64,000 bases of DNA, taken from NCBI RefSeq assembly GCF_016906535.1, contig NC_057385.1, positions 2,976,001 to 3,040,000 of the forward strand, given 5' to 3'. Source of the stretch: Rhizoctonia solani. Taxonomy: Eukaryota > Basidiomycota > Agaricomycetes > Cantharellales > Ceratobasidiaceae. How positions within the stretch are numbered: position 1 is the stretch's first letter; every line of letters begins with the position of its first letter. Below the pieces are notes generated by a model, which was not told where the DNA came from, made no database searches, and saw only the letters and a program-made list of their open reading frames with translations. Made by a program: the position numbers and the translations under genes. Positions 12,785 to 24,200 of this stretch are shown piece after piece.

Positions 12785-14234
12785 ATGATGACCCCAATGA
12801 GATATGTTTTTCTGGTGCTGGGAGTACTGGTGGGTCTGATGTGCATGCACATACGTAGGCACAGGTTAATAGGTTACCTTTCTAGATATCACTGCATTTC
12901 TTGCTCTCAGTTACACACGAGGACTATAAAAATGCGACATCGATAAATCGATTAAAGTCGTGGTCGTCCGGCGGTCCACCATACAATCAAGCTATCCCTC
13001 CTTCGCCCGCTAACGCGACTGAGCGAGTGAATGCCGCGTTCGTTGTCCTTGCGCGCAACGGTGACCTTGCTGGGATTTTGGAAAGTATCAAACAGATGGA
13101 GGACCGTTTCAACAAGAAATACCAGTATCCCTATGTGTTCTTGAACGAAGAGCCATTCTCTGAAGAGTTCAAAAAATGGACTACCGAAGTTGTGGGATCC
13201 AAGACTGTCTATGGCCAGATCCCACACGATCATTGGTTTCAGCCTGATTGGATAGACGAGGAGAAGGCAACTAAGGCCCGTCTTAAGATGATCGAGGAAA
13301 AGGTCATTTACGGCCACAGTGTCCCATATAGGAACATGTGCCGATTCAACAGTGGGGTAAGCTGCATGTCTTTATATGACTGTGTTGCCGTTTAATTTAA
13401 TTCGGGCATTTCTAGTTCTTCTTTAAGCACGAGCTTCTCAAGGATTACGATTACTACTGGCGTATTGAGTAGGCTCATTCAATTTGTGCATTCGTTATAT
13501 GCCGTGCTGAAGGACCCTTGTTAGGCCGAACGTAAAGTTTTTCTGCGATCTCGACTATGACCCATTCAAAGTCATGAAGGATGGAAATAAGGTTTATGGC
13601 TTCACGATCTCCCTTTATGAATATGTTGCTACCATTCCTACGCTTTGGAATGCCACTAAAGGTGTGTGGATAATCATACCAAACCTATATACACTCCTAA
13701 TCTTGGGCATTTTAATAGAGTTCATCCAAGCCAATCCTCAGTACCTGGCAAAGGATAATGCAATGGGATTCCTCTCTGACAATAACGGCGAGACCTACAA
13801 CAACTGCCACTGTGCGTATACTTCAGCCTTGCTGTCACTTTTCTGACTGACGGCATTTCTAGTCTGGTCGAACTTCGAGATAGGCGACCTTAACTTCTGG
13901 CGTGGCGAAGCTTACACAAAGTACTTTGAGCATCTCGACTCTAAGGGTGGATTCTATTATGAGCGTTGGGGCGATGCACCAGTTCACTCAATCGGTGCTG
14001 GGCTCTTCGCGCGCAAGGATCAAATCCATTTCTTCAATGACATTGGATACAAACATGAGCCATTCATGCACTGTCCACAGGGTGATGCTCATGCTCGTGG
14101 CAAGTGTTGGTGTGATGCCAAGCAAAACTTCGATTACGAATGGTATGTTTTGTCACTCGTATCCTCAAAAAGGCCGCTGTTAATTGAGAGGTCGCAGGTA
14201 TTCGTGTCTGAAAAAATACGATGCCTTATTCTAG
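12785..14234 (+). CDS. alpha-1,2-mannosyltransferase, KRE2/MNT1 family (GT15)
   Basis: Golgi type II membrane enzyme that transfers mannose from GDP-mannose to O- and N-linked glycans. Seven exons (12785-12854, 12911-13356, 13416-13468, 13525-13661, 13719-13811, 13863-14142, 14198-14234) give 371 residues without a break. Residues about 5-23 form the single N-terminal membrane anchor (YVFLVLGVLVGLMC). The catalytic domain starts near NATERVNAAFVVLARN and shows the family signatures YPYVFLNEEPFSEEF, VPYRNMCRFNSG, DYYWRIEPNVKFFCD, FWSNFEIGDLNFWR, GGFYYERWGDAPVHS and DIGYKHEPFMHCPQ, ending with WYSCLKKYDALF. The length is close to that of yeast relatives without long stems. It works downstream of GDP-mannose supply; DPM2, also in this window, serves a different (ER) mannosyl donor. 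Confidence 0.95.
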
Positions 14235-14689
14235 AAAAAGAGATCGATTATAGTACCGAGATGATGGAGGGGGGGACAAAAAGTGATCAAAGTGAATGGG
14301 GGGGGAGGGGTTAGAGAGAAGGGAGGACTGGTATACACCATTGTGATTAGCCTTTTAGCTGCGATGACATTAGTTTGTTTGTTATGTATATCCATAATGT
14401 ATCGTTGATATGTGCATCTCCCTCTACATCATATCCCTAAGACTCCGGGAATCCTGGGGATTATCCCAGAAACGTAGTTTATGTGTTACAGGGCGCGATG
14501 ATCGGAAAGCGACACGTGATTATGGCTTGGTCGGCCGAGTCAGGACTCAAGAAGCACAAATCCTGTCAGCTAACAACCACAGTGAGTTTGAATGAATGCG
14601 TACAAAAAATCGCTTAAACATTATGCTTAGGCTCCATTCTTTCAAGCTAGGTACCAAGGAAACAAATATATCCTATCCAGTATCAAAAA
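14235..14689. other. intergenic with CACGTGATT box
   Basis: The 455 bp between the mannosyltransferase and PRO3 contain G-rich runs (about 14265-14310) and a CACGTGATT box at 14513-14521. No coding feature is seen. Confidence 0.5.
14513..14518. promoter_or_regulatory. CACGTG box upstream of PRO3
   Basis: CACGTG, extended to CACGTGATTAT, lies 172 bp before the start of the pyrroline-5-carboxylate reductase gene. It is the same extended sequence as upstream of the Csm1-like gene. Confidence 0.45.
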
Positions 14690-15992
14690 ATGGGATACAC
14701 GCTCTGTGTTCTAGGTGGGCACAAGAAGATCCGCATTTAGCCCCTCACTTCTAACTACTTTCAACTTCTAGGATGCGGGACAATGGGTGTAGCGGTTCTG
14801 TCTGGAGTGATAGCTTCTCTTGAGCGCCGAGTCCCACAAAATGCCGGGCCAAGTACGCCCACTATTTCTAGCCCACAGCTCCCACCTGTCTCAAACGGCA
14901 TGTCGACCCCTAACTTGCCGGGTACAATGACACCCAACGTAAATGTCGATGAGCTCCCAGATGCATCAATTCCGTCTCGATTTTTAGCATGCGTAAACCG
15001 CGCAGAGTCTGCAAAGAGGCTCAAAGCGACGTTCCGATCTACCGTTGGTCTGATGGCTGCGGAGCAGATCGAAATAATGTGGGGAGAAAACTTGCGGGCT
15101 GTCCAAGAGTCGAACGTCGTCCTACTCTGGTGAGATTTTATCATTAATATTAGTGGATTGATATTAAGTACATCTGCACAGTTGCAAGCCTCAAATGGCA
15201 GCCTCGATTCTAAGTGCGCCTGGAATGGCGACTGCTCTCGAGGGAAAGCTCTTGATTAGCATTCTCGCAGGGGTGACCATTCAACAGCTGACTGGTATGG
15301 TCCCTGCTTCAACGCGGGTAGTCCGCGCGATGCCGAATACGCCTTGCCGGATTCGCGAAGGGATGACTGTCGTGTCTGCAATTCCTTCTTCATCTTCTCC
15401 TACCCCATCAGCGCTAGACTTACAGCGTGAGCTTGACCGAGCTATTATTCTGGCCATTTTTTCGAGTATCGGAAGGTGTAGGTTTTTAGAAGAAAAGCAT
15501 TTCGATGCTTGCACAGCGCTGAGCGGAAGTGGTCCCGCGTTTGCTTGTATCGTATTGGAGGCTATGGCGGATGGGGGTGTTATGATGGGATTACCAAGAA
15601 CGGAGGCATTGGAACTGGCTGCGCAAAGTAAGCTCAAGGATTTTCTGAAGAGAATGTATGCACATCAGAACACTAATTATCGCTGTTCATAGCACTACAA
15701 GGCACTGCGAGGATGGTTTTGCAGTCTGGTCAGCACCCAGCCCAAGTCAAAGACTCGGTTACAAGTATGTTTAAGCTTGCTTTTGGTTTATTTTTTGTTT
15801 CTAATAAAATTATATTTATGATTAGCACCGGGAGGATGCACAATCGCTGGTTTGCTGACGCTAGAGGATGGTCGAGTTCGTTCCACCATCGCCCGGGCAA
15901 TTCAGGTCGCGACCGATCGTGCCAGTGTACTTGGACAACCGGCGCCAGGGACAATAAGAAAAGGCACGGGTAGTCCGGAGGCGAGAGATTAG
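14690..15992 (+). CDS. PRO3: pyrroline-5-carboxylate reductase
   Basis: Last enzyme of proline synthesis: reduces delta-1-pyrroline-5-carboxylate with NAD(P)H, normally in the cytosol. Five exons (14690-14714, 14772-15129, 15182-15627, 15693-15764, 15826-15992) give about 355 residues with no frame break. The N-terminal Rossmann motif is VLGCGTMGVAVLSG, split by the first intron. A proline- and serine-rich insertion follows (about residues 28-65), longer than in most family members. Then come NVVLLWCKPQ (with the start of the second exon boundary), RVVRAMPNTPCRIREGMTV, the family signature around FDACTALSGSGPAF and EAMADGGVMMGLPR, and the C-terminal TPGGCTIAGLLTLEDG. The start codon is set by the Rossmann motif lying 8 residues in. 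Confidence 0.95.
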
Positions 15993-16130
15993 TTGGCTGA
16001 ATGGCCGGAAGACTCTTTCATTTGGCTTACGACTAGAGTCTTATAACTGGCAAGCTGTGTGGACTGTAGAATAGGGTAGGCGCATCTGATTGAAGAGTAG
16101 TACAATAAAATTGGTTCGCGTAATACAGTT

Positions 16131-17380
16131 TTAAGCTGCGGGAGCAATCTGGGTCCGTGCATCGTATCCATAACCACCGGCAACTGCACCAGGTATTTGC
16201 CCTGGGCCATCGTAATGTAGCTTCGTAACGTCGTAGTTTCCTGAGCGTATAGTGCAAAAATTGAGACCATTGTTGCATACATGCCGAAGAATGCATGACT
16301 TACCAATAAAGTCCCAACCATGTTCCTTGACATGGTACAGATTGATAGTATTTCCGGAAAATGCATCGCGATGACCAGCGGCGTAGATGCTACGGCGACC
16401 CAGTTCTTGGGCTTCCTCGTCGGAAAGGTCCCAGTGATAACCTTGGTCGAGTACACCATAAGCGAATGTGCTACCAGAACCGACGGAGAAAAGATCTCCT
16501 TTGAGTCGAGTTCCATCAGAGTCTACATAGAACAGAGCAGGGCCCTTAAATTAAAAGTGTAAGTGTAAGTATTATTATCAATCAGAAGGGAAGTGCGGCA
16601 TACAGTCTTGTCCCAACCAGCAATCATCGTACCCTAGGGCAGTCGGCATGTAAGTCCACTATCTGGAATGCACAAAATATCGTCCTACCATACTGAGGCC
16701 CATCCCTTTGTAGCTATAGACCAAGTTGCTGAGGTACTTGCTTGCGGCAGCAACAGAGATACGCTCCCGGTTTCGAAGTTCGTGAAGCCTGCACTGAATA
16801 CCGAGGTAGGTTTCCCAGTATTGACAGTCGGCTAATAAATTACCCGTAAGGCACATAAAACCACTTCGCATTGAACCTACGACTTACCTGCGCCACCAGC
16901 CATAGTTCCAAGCAAGTACTTGTTAATCTCGATAACCTTCTTCACCGTTCCGGACGCTATTGAAACATATTCAAATATCTAGGATCATATGGTGTGGTTT
17001 TGAGACTCACCGATATATGAACCAGCCGTTGCCCGGGAGTCGACAGCGACAATAATTCCACCTTTGAAACGGAATGCAAGTGTGGTGGTTCCGTGCTGGA
17101 TCTTGATACGACAGCTTGGATCTGCATGGTCATCGGTGTGCAGTCTCAAGAAAGCAGTGGGCTAAGTCCAGTTGCATTATAAGTACCATCATCGAGTTAA
17201 ACTCAAGTTACTCACGTCTGGGACGCGCGGAATATTAAACGACGGGACGCCCGAAGTCCCAACGGCAAATCCACCCGCAGAACCCCACATAGTATCGCCT
17301 ACATCCTCAATATCTTCGCATTCTAGGTCCTTCTTTGTGATAGAACTTGAGCTAGCAAACCGAGAAACAAGTGAATTCAT
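16131..17380 (-). CDS. PRE2: 20S proteasome subunit beta type-5
   Basis: Beta5 subunit, which carries the chymotrypsin-like activity of the proteasome. The start at 17380 gives [11 protein letters not shown] and a propeptide of about 70 residues. Processing would occur in [13 protein letters not shown], leaving the catalytic N-terminal threonine. Further motifs are [37 protein letters not shown] (containing the conserved lysine), [34 protein letters not shown] and [15 protein letters not shown], with the end at ARTQIAPAA. Several short introns; no frame break seen. It is head-to-head with UBC9, with only 143 bp between the start codons, so a shared bidirectional promoter is likely. Confidence 0.96.
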
Positions 17381-17446
17381 ATCGATCAAGAGAGTATGCG
17401 TAATGCTAAGCTCTTAGGACGCGCGTCTCCGTCTCGACCTGCTTGT

Positions 17447-17452
17447 CACGTG
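17447..17452. promoter_or_regulatory. CACGTG box between PRE2 and UBC9
   Basis: GTCACGTGA lies almost at the midpoint of the 143-bp divergent promoter, 67 bp from the PRE2 start and 72 bp from the UBC9 start. Its position suggests one site acting on both genes; this is inference. Confidence 0.5.
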
Positions 17453-17523
17453 AAGAGAAATAAGTACAAACAAATCCAATCTTGAATCCCTTGGTGAATT
17501 CCACAACACTAACTCACGACAAC

Positions 17524-18375
17524 ATGGCTGGAATTTGCAGGACACGATTGGCTGAAGAGCGTAAACAATGGCGAAAAGATCATCCTTACGTGGGTATACG
17601 TATCGATTGACATTTTGTTTCAATCCCACTGACTTTTCCTACAGGGCTTTTTTGCGAAGCCGACAAAAGCGCCTGACGGTTCGTTGAATCTTCTCGAATG
17701 GGAGGTAGGAATTCCTGGTAAACCGGGAGTAAGCATTGTTTATGTTTCTCATAGGCTCTTAATATATTTAACCATATAACTTAGACTAACTGGGAAGGCG
17801 GGCTGTTCAAACTCACTATGATATTCCCGGAGGGTGGGTGGCTTAAATGTGAATAATATACCAATACTCACCTTTTTGGACCTTAGATTATCCTGCCAAA
17901 CCACCTAAATGTTTGTAATATGCCATTCTGGCCATCCGATAGATTGTCTGACTGGTCGTTGCAGGTAAATTCACGCCACCACTCTTCCATCCTAACGTCT
18001 ACCCATCTGGCACGGTCTGCCTTTCTATTCTCGACGAAGAAAAAAGTTGGAAACCGGCCATCACGATCAAACAGGTGAGCAAGTTATCGTATTCGTTTTA
18101 AACAATCTGGCAACCCAGCAACGCGTCCCCAGATATTACTTGGCATACAGGATTTGCTCAATGACCCAAATATCTCTGACCCGGCACAAAGTGAGGCGTA
18201 TACAATGTTCAAGTGAGTGAATTGCTGCGCCAAGTTCCATAGTATACTGAAGTGCCACGAAGGAATGATCGCACGGCATATGAGTAAGTTAGTCTTTGGC
18301 TTATATTACGCATCTACTAACTGTGGCCACAGTCGCAGGATTAGGCAACAAGCTAGGGATAACGTGCCCAAGTAA
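17524..18375 (+). CDS. UBC9: SUMO-conjugating enzyme Ubc9
   Basis: E2 enzyme that accepts SUMO from the E1 and passes it to substrates, mainly in the nucleus. Eight exons (17524-17589, 17645-17728, 17785-17833, 17887-17910, 17965-18074, 18133-18212, 18263-18283, 18333-18375) give 158 residues, the normal Ubc9 length. The start [21 protein letters not shown] is the SUMO- and E1-binding N-terminus. The active-site region is [18 protein letters not shown], with the catalytic cysteine in TVCLS. The ending [11 protein letters not shown] is family-typical. Two exons are very short (24 and 21 nt). The intron after 17910 uses the donor GTTTGT. Confidence 0.96.
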
Positions 18376-18660
18376 TCTAGCCCTTATATCCAATCCATTT
18401 ATCTCCTCGTATGCTTTCTGAGCAGCTACCTACATTTTCTCTAGGGTTTAGTGCTCAGCTCTCATTGCTTTCCCCATCGTAATTCACCTGTCCGGGTCGT
18501 ATCTTGGCAGTCTACCTGTGGTCATATTAACACTGTATTTCTGAGTCTGCGAAGAATAAAAGGCGGTTTCTACTTTATTGACCACAATTCAGTAACCTGT
18601 GAACTCGAGACCTCCCGCCTGGTAATGGTGCGTGAAATTTAACTATCATTTAGTATATTA

Positions 18661-19789
18661 CTACTGCTGTAAGGGCAGTAGTCTATCTTCGACCAGTCTC
18701 TTGACGCGGTGGTGCCAGCTCGCAAGATTGGGTCGTTGCGTCACTTCCCGTCTTATTTCATCATTGGTGTCAAGTAGACAGTGCAAATAGGCGAACAGCA
18801 GGGCATCGACTCCGGTCGGCTCTCTGTTTGGATGTGTTTATATTAGCCAAATTAGCTGTCAAACTTGTTTGAACGAAACCAATCTACCTCGAGCCCAAGA
18901 ACCATTCGTCTGAACCGAGTCGCCCATCTAACGCATGCATTGCCTCTTTAAACTCGATCTTTAGGCTCTTGCTAGAGACACGAGGTAAGGTTTGAGGGAG
19001 AGGTAATGGGGTGCTGAGTCCAACGAGAGGTGGTGGAGGTGGGCTAAGCGTCGACTGAATAGTAACACCCGTTGGTTTCGGTCGAAGCAAAGATTCGAGG
19101 AAAGGTGGCGGCGGGGTTGCGAGTAGCTGTCGAATACAAGAACGGTGAATGAAATGGTACTCAAAAGTGAGACAAATACATACCAGTGCTGAGCGCACTA
19201 CTCCTTCTAGTAGTGCGACCCATGCCCGACTCTCATCTCTCGTAGCAGCATCTATAAACCCTTCTAGCGCATCTATGCCCCTTCCTTGTACTTCGTCTAC
19301 CCATGCAGGAATTCGACCAGGGTCAATCACTTCCCGGACAGCCTCGGCTTCCACTGTGTCTTGAGTTTTCTCATTGATATCAGCCCTCTCGTTTGCTTCC
19401 GAGCTTTCTTCTCCTAAGCTCTCGTTAAGGCTGTCTATATCAACTCCCAGCGGTTTTCTTGATCCAGCAGGCAACACAAGTTTAGGCACTCCGCTTTCGA
19501 GCCCAACAGCCCAAGAGATATGTACGTTGTTAACTTTATGAAGTGCAATGTATGCTTGCCATCTCAATGACTCGGGATCCGCAGATAGATGCGATACACC
19601 CGGAGGGAGATCGAAGAGGTCCGAGTCTGAAGCATATTTCGCATAGGCGGGGGGAGCAATCAAAAGTACTGCGCCTCGTGCGTTGGTAAGCGGTGTGGGT
19701 GGTGGTAGGTTTGCTGGATACCTGTAAAGCGGGAAGAGAGAAAAGAACTTCTTGATCGGGGCTGGGATGGGTAGTAGGGGTGAAGCCAT
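18661..19789 (-). CDS. metaxin/Sam37-like outer mitochondrial membrane protein
   Basis: Likely subunit of the SAM complex that inserts beta-barrel proteins into the mitochondrial outer membrane. Start MASPLLPIPAPIKKFF at 19789. The N-terminal thioredoxin-like (GST_N/metaxin) part is marked by DPESLRWQAYIALHKVNNVHISW and VPKLVLPAG. The C-terminal GST-like part has IPAWVDEVQGRG, DALEGFIDAATRDESRAWVALLEGVV and, after the last intron, EPTGVDALLFAYLHCLLD, ending LPLQQ. A proline-rich linker (FLESLLRPKPTG to LPQTLPR) is unusual in length. The first intron is 54 nt and has no stop, so it could be misread as coding. Assignment to Sam37 rather than another metaxin is by fungal context. Confidence 0.78.
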
Positions 19790-20007
19790 ACTGGTCGGGG
19801 AGACAGGTTCGATTCAAGTTAAATGCACAATTTGAAATCTCGAATTGAACCTGTAAGTAAGCTTAAGCGCCGTATGACATCCCCTGTGGTTGGAAGCGCT
19901 CAGATGAACTCCAGCGAGCATGTCATCGTGCGCTTGCCCACCACACTGGTCGTGCCATTGATACTGAATCTCTCTATCTAGCGCACTTAATAGATAAATT
20001 CGACAAC

Positions 20008-20480
20008 ATGGGAAAGCGCAAGAGTTCGAAAAAGCCCCAGTCGAGAATCAGCCAACCCTTGGTCAGTCTCAGTTTTAGGCAAATTGCGAGTGTTGAACTG
20101 ATAGCCACCTGACCTAGACACAACATTCAACTGTCTTTTTTGCCATCACGAGAAGAGGTCTGTGTATATATGTTCTTGCTTATTTTTGGACGGTTTACTG
20201 ACATGCTTATTTGTGTGTAGTGTGACATGCAAGATTGACAAGAAGGAGGGCTGGGGTACCTTAGTTGCAAAATTTGTGCTCAGCAGTATCAGTGCAAAAT
20301 ACATCGTGAGTCTGGAGTGATATTTTCATGACTTGATCACTGAGAATGTGACTCCAGACCTGTCCTGAGCCTATAGATGTATATTCCAGTTGGATTGATG
20401 CCTGTGACGAGGCACAAGCAAGCACACGTCCCGCAGTTTCGTCCAGAAGACTTGCGGCCATTGAAAGTGACGAAGACTGA
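20008..20480 (+). CDS. ELF1: transcription elongation factor Elf1 homologue with two frame shifts
   Basis: Small zinc-ribbon factor that travels with RNA polymerase II. Start MGKRKSSKKPQSR matches the conserved basic N-terminus. Exon 2 gives DTTFNCLFCHHEK with the first CxxC, then SVTCKIDKKEGWG. Here one base is missing (near 20264, a C in GGTACCTT), so the second CxxC (CKICAQQYQCKIH) lies in another frame. One extra base near 20364 returns to EPIDVYSSWIDACDEA and the acidic end ESDED. Read straight through, the frame stays open across both shifts, but the second zinc knuckle would be replaced by unrelated residues. The likeliest explanation is sequence error, since the skipped frame is perfectly conserved. 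Convergent with DPM2. Confidence 0.88.
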
Positions 20481-20632
20481 TTGTTTTTCTCAAACTCGAC
20501 TGATTAGCATTCTCGCACTGTTTCACGTTCTTGGCCTGACATCATGCTTCACTCTATACATCCTGCAATCCACGTTTTTATTATGGCAACTAATAAGAGT
20601 TGAGAGGAGAGAATCTATGAAAAACAAAGGTA

Positions 20633-21000
20633 TTATGCTTGACGCGCAAGGAGTTTTTGGCGCTGCTTTCGCCCTTCCTTGACCATGACCATTCCGATAA
20701 ACGAGCCGATTGCAGCCAGCCCGACGCATAAGATAAACGCTGGGAGTCGCACAGCCCATTCCCGAGGAGGAAACAGACTCTGCAAGGGATGCTCGGCGGG
20801 GAACAAGGGCTGAAAAAAGTGTTTAGCGGCTGGGTAATAGAGATAAATATTTACACATACAAGGAGGATCGCCCAGGTGGTGTAGTATACAAATACAAAC
20901 GCTGCAACCAGCAACATAGCGGCTCCCAGCGCCTTATCAGGTGTTCCCTAGACCAGCAAATTCACTAGAGCCTCCATAACAAAGAGTTTATGCGTACCAT
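20633..21000 (-). CDS. DPM2: dolichol-phosphate mannose synthase regulatory subunit DPM2
   Basis: Small ER membrane protein of about 78 residues that stabilises DPM1, and also acts in GPI anchor synthesis. The first coding exon appears to be the ATG alone (20998-21000), joined to GTPDKALGAAMLLVA. Two membrane segments are visible: AAMLLVAAFVFVYYTTWAIL and AVRLPAFILCVGLAAIGSFI. Between them lies the lumenal loop HPLQSLFPPRE, typical of the family, and the basic tail is KEGRKQRQKLL. An intron interrupts the loop after WAILL; if it is read through, an extra stretch of tyrosines appears that does not belong. Convergent with ELF1, divergent from TRS120. Confidence 0.88.
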
Positions 21001-21295
21001 GATTAAAGTAACGAATGAAACAAGTGAAACAGATGGGATGGCCCAGAAGATTATGCTGAAGAGAGCGCGACGTGGATGTGAGGTTACAGATTCTGTCTAA
21101 GCGCCGGGCTGCTAATTTGATCGACCACAACCACCTCAGGACACTATTCCATCATTACGCTTGTTGCTTGTCAGGAGGGCGCCAAAAGACTCTGTGATCG
21201 ACGTTAATATAGCACCTCGGGAGCCGTTCGAGCTGACCCCTGAAATTACAGTACACGAGTAGATTGGAACTTGAGCTTGCCCTGAGCGAATTCGA

Positions 21296-24200
21296 ATGGA
21301 GGCTGCTCCTTTCGCGACACTGGGCCATGTTCGCGTCTTACTCGTTCCAGTTGGACCTATCCGCAAGCCCACATTGATAAATGGGCTGCTTTGATTCGTT
21401 CGTTCGAAAACATAAGATGGATGACATTCCCCCTGATCCAAGGGAAGAGCGAGGTGAGTTAGGGTTTACCTTAAATTCGCCCACTAGCCTACTGATTACA
21501 GCAAACGACAAAAGCACGATTTATGCCATCTACCCTGTCAACCGGATATATACATTTATCATACCCGACCCATCCTCCTCCAGAGTACTATGGACCACTT
21601 TCGTTGTTCCGGCCTTCCGTATTCCCATTGGCAGTCATTGGATAGCGGATTGCTCGTATCAACCACCTCCTCCAAAGGACGGAGAAGCTTCTCAAGAACC
21701 TCTCTCGCTTTCAGGAATCCTCGCAGAGTTCAATGCGCGTTTATCCCAGCTATTTTCCTCCCGAGCTGCATACCCGCTTGCGACCCGATGTTTTGCATTC
21801 GAAGATTCGTACCCTCAAAATGGCCAGGATGCCGACTCAGCAAGGGAAGGGGGCGGTGGAGGGGGCGGTCAGGTCAATATAAATGTAGGAGACACACTAC
21901 CTGGGCTAGTGATCATCCCCAGCGAGATCGGGCACAGCAAGCGGTTCTACCTCGGTACTCTTCTCGCAGAGCTCTGTGGAGCTGTTCTCGGAGAGTTCGG
22001 AAGTCTGGTAGGTGCGCTGGCCAAGCTGAATAGAACGTTTACAATCATACTTACCATTTAAATTATTTCTTACAGGCCAACTTTCTTGAAACACCAACTG
22101 GAATAGATGCATTGTCCACAGGCTTGTTTCCAACATTGGGCATAGCCGAAGAGACGTCTGCTCCTGGCCTGACATTTGGCTCGCATGGGATGGTTTCGAA
22201 TGGCCCTATATCCAGATCGCACAGTGACCCCCACTACGGGCCCGCCTCAACGCTTGCCCCTCGCCCTACTGCAAAACGCCAGTCCACAATGGGGGTCGGA
22301 AGCGTGAGTAGGAAGAAAGGCGGCATGACTCCACCAACTGGGAGGTTCGGCAAAGTGATGGGTGACTTTACCTTCTTAGTGGGAAACTAACGGATGCGAT
22401 GGCTTGGTGCGTTTCCGGTGTCGGACAGCATTGGGTTTCGGCTTCTTGATGTGCCTGATGCACAGGTACAACGAAGCTATTTCGATGTTCAAGTCGCCTA
22501 TTGATTATGCATGGCATGCATCTGCGCTTGAAGGTTTTGCAACTGCTCTGATTTTAGATGCATGGGCTCAGGGGGATGGCCTGGTGAGTTGTGCTGGATG
22601 ATGAGATGCCAACTCCAATTTATATATTACTTTCTGATAACTTACTATAGAATACATCAATGTCAGCCTCGAATTTGAGGGAACCATGGGCCGACGTACT
22701 TGACCGCCTTTCACAAGCCACTGGCTTATACTGGAAGTGCAACCCCTCTACTCAGTTGTCTGATACGGCGCCCGTCACAGCAGACTCCGAGCACAGCCTA
22801 CTCTCCCTACTCTACACCGAAGCTTCACTCCGGACTGGTACTCTACTCTTTGCAATTTGGAGTGCAAAGGTTGGGGCCCAGTTGCGTTTGGGACTCTAGT
22901 CCGAGGTGGAATACCACCCGTTTTTGCCAACCTAGCCAGCGAGGGCGCCAACGCAAAATCGGACGGTCCTATAGATCCAACCAAGAACCTAGGGCCGACA
23001 TTGTCCCACCTATCCGATCGACCAACCGCTCCCGTAGCTCCTCTCCTGCGCATGAGCACAATTACTCAGATATCTCGTGCCCAGATTGCTAATGTTGCAG
23101 GGCAAGCTCATGGCCCATGGCTTCAGCACCTCCAACCCCGGGATCGATTACGCGTATTGACACAGTTGGCAACACTATATGCGTGCTTGGGGTTCAGACG
23201 CAAGGACTACATCCTGCGTGAATTACTGGCATGTATTGTTGACTTGATTATATGCGCGCGAGAAGAGACCGGTACAAAAGTTAGCACCGGAAGGATGTCC
23301 GTGATCACAGACCCCAACGAAAACCGGGGAGGTGGATGGCCGGGGCCGGGAGCGAACCAAACGGGCGAGATATCAGAAGGCACAGGCGAAATTGGTGTTC
23401 GAATAGCTGAAACAACTGAAGGGAACGAGAGCATACTACGGATAGTCAAGTATGTTTGCGAGATTTATGGCATCGATGTGTCGCGTGTGCAAGTTGGAAT
23501 GGATGCCATTGATACAGGGACCAAGGATGGTAGTGTCGATGACGACATCGAGCTTGATTCCCCCAGGTTTGGATGGCGTGAGGTACAGGTTGGCGTTGTC
23601 AGAGAAGCTGTACAGATTGCAGAGGCCCTACCTGGTAAGTTAGATCGTACTAGGTTACTTACGGTTACCAAAGCGTGCATGCGTGTATGCGCTTGAATTT
23701 TTGCAGACCACCGAGCTGTCGCACAGCTGGCTCTCATAAGCTTACGACAACTTAATGCTTGGATGAACCCTGCCGATCAACACCATCTATATACTCTTCG
23801 CATCGAGATCCTTAGCAACAGCTCATCGTAGGGGCGACTCCCACAAAATCGACTTTTGGTCTTGGAAACCGGTGATCAGCGTGGAAGTTGTTCCGTAAGC
23901 CTTTATCTAGAACTCCCTAGTCAGAGTGCAATGCGATTGAATGATCTTTATACTATAGCTCAGCAAGCGATAGGATGCCCGTTGAGCGACCATGGAAGGA
24001 TCTTGCACCCTCTGAAGCTGACTCTGCAAAGGACGCCGCAACTTGGTACTCTTTTAACCCTCGGGCTCGAAGAAGAGGAAACACCAAAGTATATTGCCGT
24101 CTTCGATTTTAGCGTTTTTTTATACCAATATGTCCCGCTACAGGCAACTGTCGTGGAAAACGAAACCGTCGAATTTGCGGTCACGCTCCAAAACCCGTTT

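Noticed and set aside
15989..16516. Long open frame on the minus strand overlapping PRE2
   Set aside because: It reads the PRE2 exons in the wrong frame; the correct frame gives the conserved beta5 sequence.
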